Source of the DNA: DASYUM01 sp036001225
GTDB taxonomy: Bacteria > Methylomirabilota > Methylomirabilia > Rokubacteriales > DASRDR01
Length of the DNA stretch: 7,791 nucleotides
Assembly (NCBI GenBank): GCA_036001225.1
Contig: DASYUM010000005.1
Location: 1 to 7,791, forward strand
Direction of reading: 5' to 3'
Numbering within the stretch: position 1 is the stretch's first letter; each line of letters starts with the position of its first letter. Of the stretch, positions 5,227 to 7,791 are shown one piece after another. Both the position numbers and the translations under genes were made by a program. The notes beneath the pieces are model-generated. The model had not been told where the DNA came from and searched no databases. It worked only from the letters and a program-made list of their open reading frames with translations.

Positions 5227-6921
5227 TTACCCGTCGACGCCGTGCGGAGCGCGGCCGGGTGAAAGATCGCGCGCCACGGCGGCGAGCTCCTGGCCGGCCA
5301 GGAACCCCCGCAGCTCGTCGTCTGTGTGCCGCGCGCAGAACTGGCGGAAGTTCTCCGCCGGTCTTCGGGCGGCGAGATACGCGCCGAGGAGCCGCTCGAC
5401 CGCGCCGGGCACCTCGGTGGCGGGCACGCGATAGCCGACGGGGCGGGCGGTCGCCCGGTGCTTGCCGACTCCGCCGCCCACGCAGAAGTAGTAGGCGTCC
5501 ACCAGTCGCCCCTCCAGCTTGACCTTTTTCCCTTCGATCCCGATGTCGGCGATCCAGTGCTGCCCGCAGCTGTTGGGGCAGCCGGTGACGTGAAGCTTGA
5601 CGTGCTGGTCGAAGCCGGGCAGGCGGCGCTCCAGCTCTTCCACCAGCTGCCGGGCGAATCCTTTCGTCTCGGTCAACGCGAGCTTGCAGAACTCGGTCCC
5701 GGTGCACGCGATGGTGCCGCGCCAGAACGGCGAGGCCTGGACCCGGAGCCCCGCCGCCTCGGCCTCCCCAGCGAGGCCCTCGGCCCGCTCACGCCGAACG
5801 TTCGGGATGAGGAGGTTCTGCATGTTGGTGGTCCGGAGCTCGCCGGTCCCGTAGCGGTCGGCAAGATCGGCGGCGACGCGCAGGTCACGCGGCGTCGCGC
5901 GGCCACGGAGGATGGCGAGCCCCGCGTAGCAGTAGCCGGGTTGCCGCTGAGCGTGAATGCCGACGTGATCCCGGTAGACGTCCTCGGGCGGGTCCTCGGG
6001 AACGGCGGCGTCGAGCCTGAAGCCGATCCGGGCCTCGAGCTCGGCCAGGAAGCGCTCCGCCGTCCAGCCGTGCAGCAGGAAGAGGAACTTGAGGCGCGCC
6101 TTCTCGCGGTTCTGGCGGAGGACGTCGCTGTCCCGGAAGAGCTCGGAGATCCCCTTCACCACGGGGAGGACCTGGTTCCAGCGGACGAAGGCGTCCAGTC
6201 GCACCGCCAGGTGAGGATCGGTCGAGAGGCCGCCGCCGATGCGCAGCGAGAAGCCGATCTCGCCGGTGGCCGGATGCGCGAGCGCGGTCAACCCGACGTC
6301 GTTGATCTCGGGGTAGGAGCACCAGACCCGGCACCCGGTGATCGAGATCTTGTACTTGCGGGGCAGGTTGTAGAAGTCGGGGTTGCCGTTCAGCAGGCGC
6401 GTCGCCGCCTGGACCAGCGGCGAGGCGTCGACGATCTCGTCGGCGTCCACGCCGGCCAGGGGGCATCCGGTGATGTTGCGCGTGTCGTCACCGCAGGCGC
6501 CCATCGTCGTGAGGCCGCATCCCGAAAGGCGCTCGAAGATCTCCGGCAGGTCCTCGACCCGCACCCAGTGGAGCTGGATGTTCTGGCGAACGGTCAGGTC
6601 CGCGATGCCCCGCGCGTGCCGCTCGGCGAGGTCGGCGATGGCGCGGAGCTGGTGGGAGAGGAGGAACCCGTTGGGGATCCGGATCCGCACCATGAAGTAG
6701 GGCAGGGCCTTGCCTTCGCCGCCGGTCCCGCCGATGGCGCCGGCGCCGTCGCCCTGACTGTAGACGCCCCACCAGCGGAAATAGGTGGACCACTCCGGGG
6801 GAATCGCCGCGTGCCCCTCGCGGGCGAAGCGCTGGATCTCGGCGTAGGCCTCCCAGGGGTTCTGCTCGCGCTTGAGCCGCTCGACCCGCTGCGCCTTCGT
6901 CTCCTTCGGCTGGTCCGCCAT
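5227..6921 (-). CDS. nirA: Ferredoxin-type siroheme nitrite/sulfite reductase (NirA family)
   Basis: Six-electron reductase using siroheme coupled to [4Fe-4S], reducing nitrite to ammonia or sulfite to sulfide with ferredoxin as donor; soluble and cytoplasmic. The 564 aa show the duplicated NIR/SIR architecture. The N-terminal half has YFRWWGVYSQ (47-56), YFMVRIRIPNG (75-85), LTVRQNIQLHWV (109-120) and GACGDDTRNITGCP (141-154). The C-terminal half has the cluster ligands in CTGTEFC (Cys406, Cys412) and TGCPNSC (Cys448, Cys452). The length is typical of the family. TGTEFCKLALTETK resembles NirA and also mycobacterial SirA, a sulfite reductase, so the substrate is not certain. Tyr54 and Cys143 sit where SirA has its Tyr-Cys cross-link by the siroheme. 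The ATG at 6921 follows AGGAG at 6928-6932 by 6 nt. It is the first gene of a three-gene operon with the siroheme enzymes. Confidence 0.93.
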   Translation of the reverse strand: MADQPKETKAQRVERLKREQNPWEAYAEIQRFAREGHAAIPPEWSTYFRWWGVYSQGDGAGAIGGTGGEGKALPYFMVRIRIPNGFLLSHQLRAIADLAERHARGIADLTVRQNIQLHWVRVEDLPEIFERLSGCGLTTMGACGDDTRNITGCPLAGVDADEIVDASPLVQAATRLLNGNPDFYNLPRKYKISITGCRVWCSYPEINDVGLTALAHPATGEIGFSLRIGGGLSTDPHLAVRLDAFVRWNQVLPVVKGISELFRDSDVLRQNREKARLKFLFLLHGWTAERFLAELEARIGFRLDAAVPEDPPEDVYRDHVGIHAQRQPGYCYAGLAILRGRATPRDLRVAADLADRYGTGELRTTNMQNLLIPNVRRERAEGLAGEAEAAGLRVQASPFWRGTIACTGTEFCKLALTETKGFARQLVEELERRLPGFDQHVKLHVTGCPNSCGQHWIADIGIEGKKVKLEGRLVDAYYFCVGGGVGKHRATARPVGYRVPATEVPGAVERLLGAYLAARRPAENFRQFCARHTDDELRGFLAGQELAAVARDLSPGRAPHGVDG

Positions 6922-6927
6922 CCTTCG

Positions 6928-6932
6928 CTCCT
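6928..6932 (-). promoter_or_regulatory. Ribosome-binding site of nirA
   Basis: AGGAG within GAGAGGAG, 6 nt before the ATG at 6921. It lies only 12 nt beyond the foot of the upstream hairpin, which leaves no space for a promoter between hairpin and gene. Confidence 0.65.
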
Positions 6933-6938
6933 CTCGAT

Positions 6939-6987
6939 GAAAGAAAAGCCGAGCCCGGGCCCCCCAGGGCCCGCTCCGCTCGGCTTT
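6939..6987 (-). terminator. Intrinsic terminator or leader attenuator upstream of nirA
   Basis: AAAGCCGAGC (minus strand, 6978-6987) pairs with GCTCGGCTTT (6945-6954) in a perfect 10-bp stem. An inner stem CGGGCCC/GGGCCCG (6956-6962 with 6967-6973) has a 4-nt loop, with a 4-nt and a 1-nt bulge between stems. In the leftward transcript it is followed by TTTTCTTTC, the signature of a Rho-independent terminator. It could end the 67-codon gene's transcript, but nirA has no room for its own promoter downstream of it. Transcription of nirA must therefore pass through it, so regulated read-through is likely. A shorter T-rich stretch also follows on the plus strand. Confidence 0.7.
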
Positions 6988-7024
6988 CTGTCTTCGTCCG
7001 ACGTTGCCTTTGCGCGGGACGCGG

Positions 7025-7228
7025 CTAATCGCGGTAGGTGAGGGGCACCTCCACCCACGTCTTGCAGCGCGGACACTTCGCGGTGGCGTGGCCGGTCCGG
7101 CTCACGCGCAGGATCGCATTCTTCACCAGGATGCCCTCGCCGTCGGGGACGACGATCTTCGTCCGGCAGACCGGACACCGCCGAAGGTCCCCCGGGAACA
7201 GGAGGTTCGCCTCGCGAAGGCCGGCCAT
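7025..7228 (-). CDS. Small zinc-ribbon protein
   Basis: A 67-aa protein with two zinc knuckles, CPVC (Cys18, Cys21) and CPRC (Cys52, Cys55), separated by 30 residues. This is the pattern of a single zinc ribbon binding one metal ion. The short strands between (KIVVPDGEG, AILRVSRTGHATAKC, WVEVPLTY) fit that fold. It loosely resembles Com-like and other stand-alone zinc ribbons. The function is unknown; such proteins often bind nucleic acid or a partner protein. No ribosome-binding site precedes the ATG at 7228, but a -10-like TGTAGT ends 8 nt upstream, so the mRNA may be leaderless. It lies upstream of nirA on the same strand, separated by a terminator-like hairpin, so it might be co-transcribed by read-through. 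Confidence 0.75.
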   Translation of the reverse strand: MAGLREANLLFPGDLRRCPVCRTKIVVPDGEGILVKNAILRVSRTGHATAKCPRCKTWVEVPLTYRD

Positions 7229-7236
7229 GGCAGGAA

Positions 7237-7264
7237 ACTACACTATGTCAATCGGGAATGTCAA
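7237..7264 (-). promoter_or_regulatory. Probable promoter of the zinc-ribbon gene
   Basis: Reading leftwards, a perfect TTGACA (7259-7264), a 16-nt spacer and TGTAGT (7237-7242; four of six consensus bases). Transcription would begin at or within a few bases of the ATG at 7228. A second TTGACAT copy lies in the spacer (TTGACA at 7246-7251), making a TTGACAT direct repeat of 13-bp period that may be an operator. Confidence 0.45.
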
Positions 7265-7313
7265 CAAGGTTGATGAGGCGTCCCCCTGGGCGTCCTGGGG
7301 TCCCCTCCGACGA

Positions 7314-7791
7314 TCAGGCCAGGTGGCCGCCGTCCAGGATCAGCGTCGCGCCGGTCACGTAGCTCGCGGCATCCGAGCAGAGATAGACCACGGCCCCCGC
7401 CATCTCCTCGGGCTGCGCGGTCCGGCCGAGGGGCGTCGTCTTGAGGTACTGCTCCAGGATCTCGGGCGTCTTCCACAGCGCCTCGCTGAACCGGGTCTCC
7501 ACGAGGGCCGGCGCGATCGCGTTGACCCGAACCCCGAACGGCGCCAGCTCCTTGGCCAGGACGCGCGTGAGCATGAGCACGGCGGCCTTCGAGACGGAGT
7601 AGGCCCCCAGCCCCGCGCTGGCCCGGAGCCCGCCCGTCGAGGACACGTTGACGATCGACCCGCGGCCGGCGGCCAGCATGGCCTTGGCGGCCCGCTGGGC
7701 CGCGAAGAGGTAGCCCTTGACGTTCAGCGCCATGATCTTGTCCCAGGCCTCCTCCTCGACCTCGAGGAGTGGCCCGAAGACGGGGTTGGTG
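7314..7791 (-). CDS. Short-chain dehydrogenase/reductase (FabG-like), 5' end outside window
   Basis: C-terminal part of a classical SDR oxidoreductase using NAD(P)H; 158 complete codons are visible and the frame stays open to the right edge, so the N-terminal nucleotide-binding GXXXGXG motif is outside. Visible motifs: KIMALNVKGYL with the catalytic Asn, GSIVNVSSTGG with the catalytic Ser, the active-site Tyr-Lys pair in AYSVSKAAVLMLTR, FGVRVNAIAPALVETRF after the active site, and the family ending YVTGATLILDGGHLA. An internal ATG at 7733 would cut the fold in half and is not the start. The substrate cannot be assigned: FabG-like SDRs range from fatty acid synthesis to sugar and steroid oxidation. 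It ends 85 nt before the zinc-ribbon gene and probably belongs to a different transcription unit. Confidence 0.92.
   Translation of the reverse strand, partial: TNPVFGPLLEVEEEAWDKIMALNVKGYLFAAQRAAKAMLAAGRGSIVNVSSTGGLRASAGLGAYSVSKAAVLMLTRVLAKELAPFGVRVNAIAPALVETRFSEALWKTPEILEQYLKTTPLGRTAQPEEMAGAVVYLCSDAASYVTGATLILDGGHLA

Noticed and set aside
5326..7041. Plus-strand open frame of 571 codons opposite nirA
   Set aside because: It is a mirror frame of a clearly recognised gene in GC-rich DNA; the product is low in complexity (Val/Gly/Leu/Asp-rich) with no family motif and no ribosome-binding site.

Overview
The window is GC-rich bacterial DNA with tightly packed genes. Nearly all of them are on the minus strand; the only plus-strand gene I accept is fdhD. 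The base composition and the gene set (exported molybdo/tungsto formate dehydrogenase, ferredoxin-type siroheme nitrite/sulfite reductase, siroheme synthesis) fit a GC-rich soil or sediment bacterium, such as a Rokubacteria/NC10-like, deltaproteobacterial or related lineage. The sequence alone does not settle the taxon. No mobile element, CRISPR array, tRNA or rRNA was seen.

Left part (1-3024): a formate dehydrogenase catalytic subunit of the FdnG/FdoG type runs off the left edge. Its N-terminal 684 codons are present, with a twin-arginine signal, an N-terminal [4Fe-4S] motif and cysteine where E. coli FdnG has selenocysteine. Upstream in the same direction are two small genes I do not recognise, of 92 and 106 codons. 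The 92-codon gene has a sigma70-like promoter embedded in a two-site GGTCAGACC operator of GntR/FadR type. The 106-codon gene has its own promoter with a perfect TATAAT. That promoter stands back to back with the fdhD promoter, and a short tandem repeat lies between them.

Centre (3025-3810): fdhD, the sulfur-transfer protein that activates formate dehydrogenases, is transcribed divergently from the formate dehydrogenase block. Its 3' end overlaps convergently with the end of the next operon.

Right-centre (3764-6921): a compact minus-strand operon encodes a NirA-like siroheme/[4Fe-4S] reductase, then a Met8/SirC-type precorrin-2 dehydrogenase, then a CobA-type uroporphyrinogen-III methyltransferase. 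The genes are 3 nt apart and 10 nt overlapping respectively. The reductase is thus encoded with the enzymes that make its cofactor. A strong hairpin followed by a T-rich run sits just upstream of the reductase ribosome-binding site and looks like a terminator or leader attenuator.

Right edge (7025-7791): a 67-aa zinc-ribbon protein with a possible leaderless promoter, then the C-terminal part of a short-chain dehydrogenase/reductase that runs off the right edge.

Functionally the window joins a formate-oxidation module (exported dehydrogenase plus FdhD) to a nitrite or sulfite reduction module with its own siroheme supply. The genes with least explanation are the two small proteins and the operator/promoter structures around the formate dehydrogenase.
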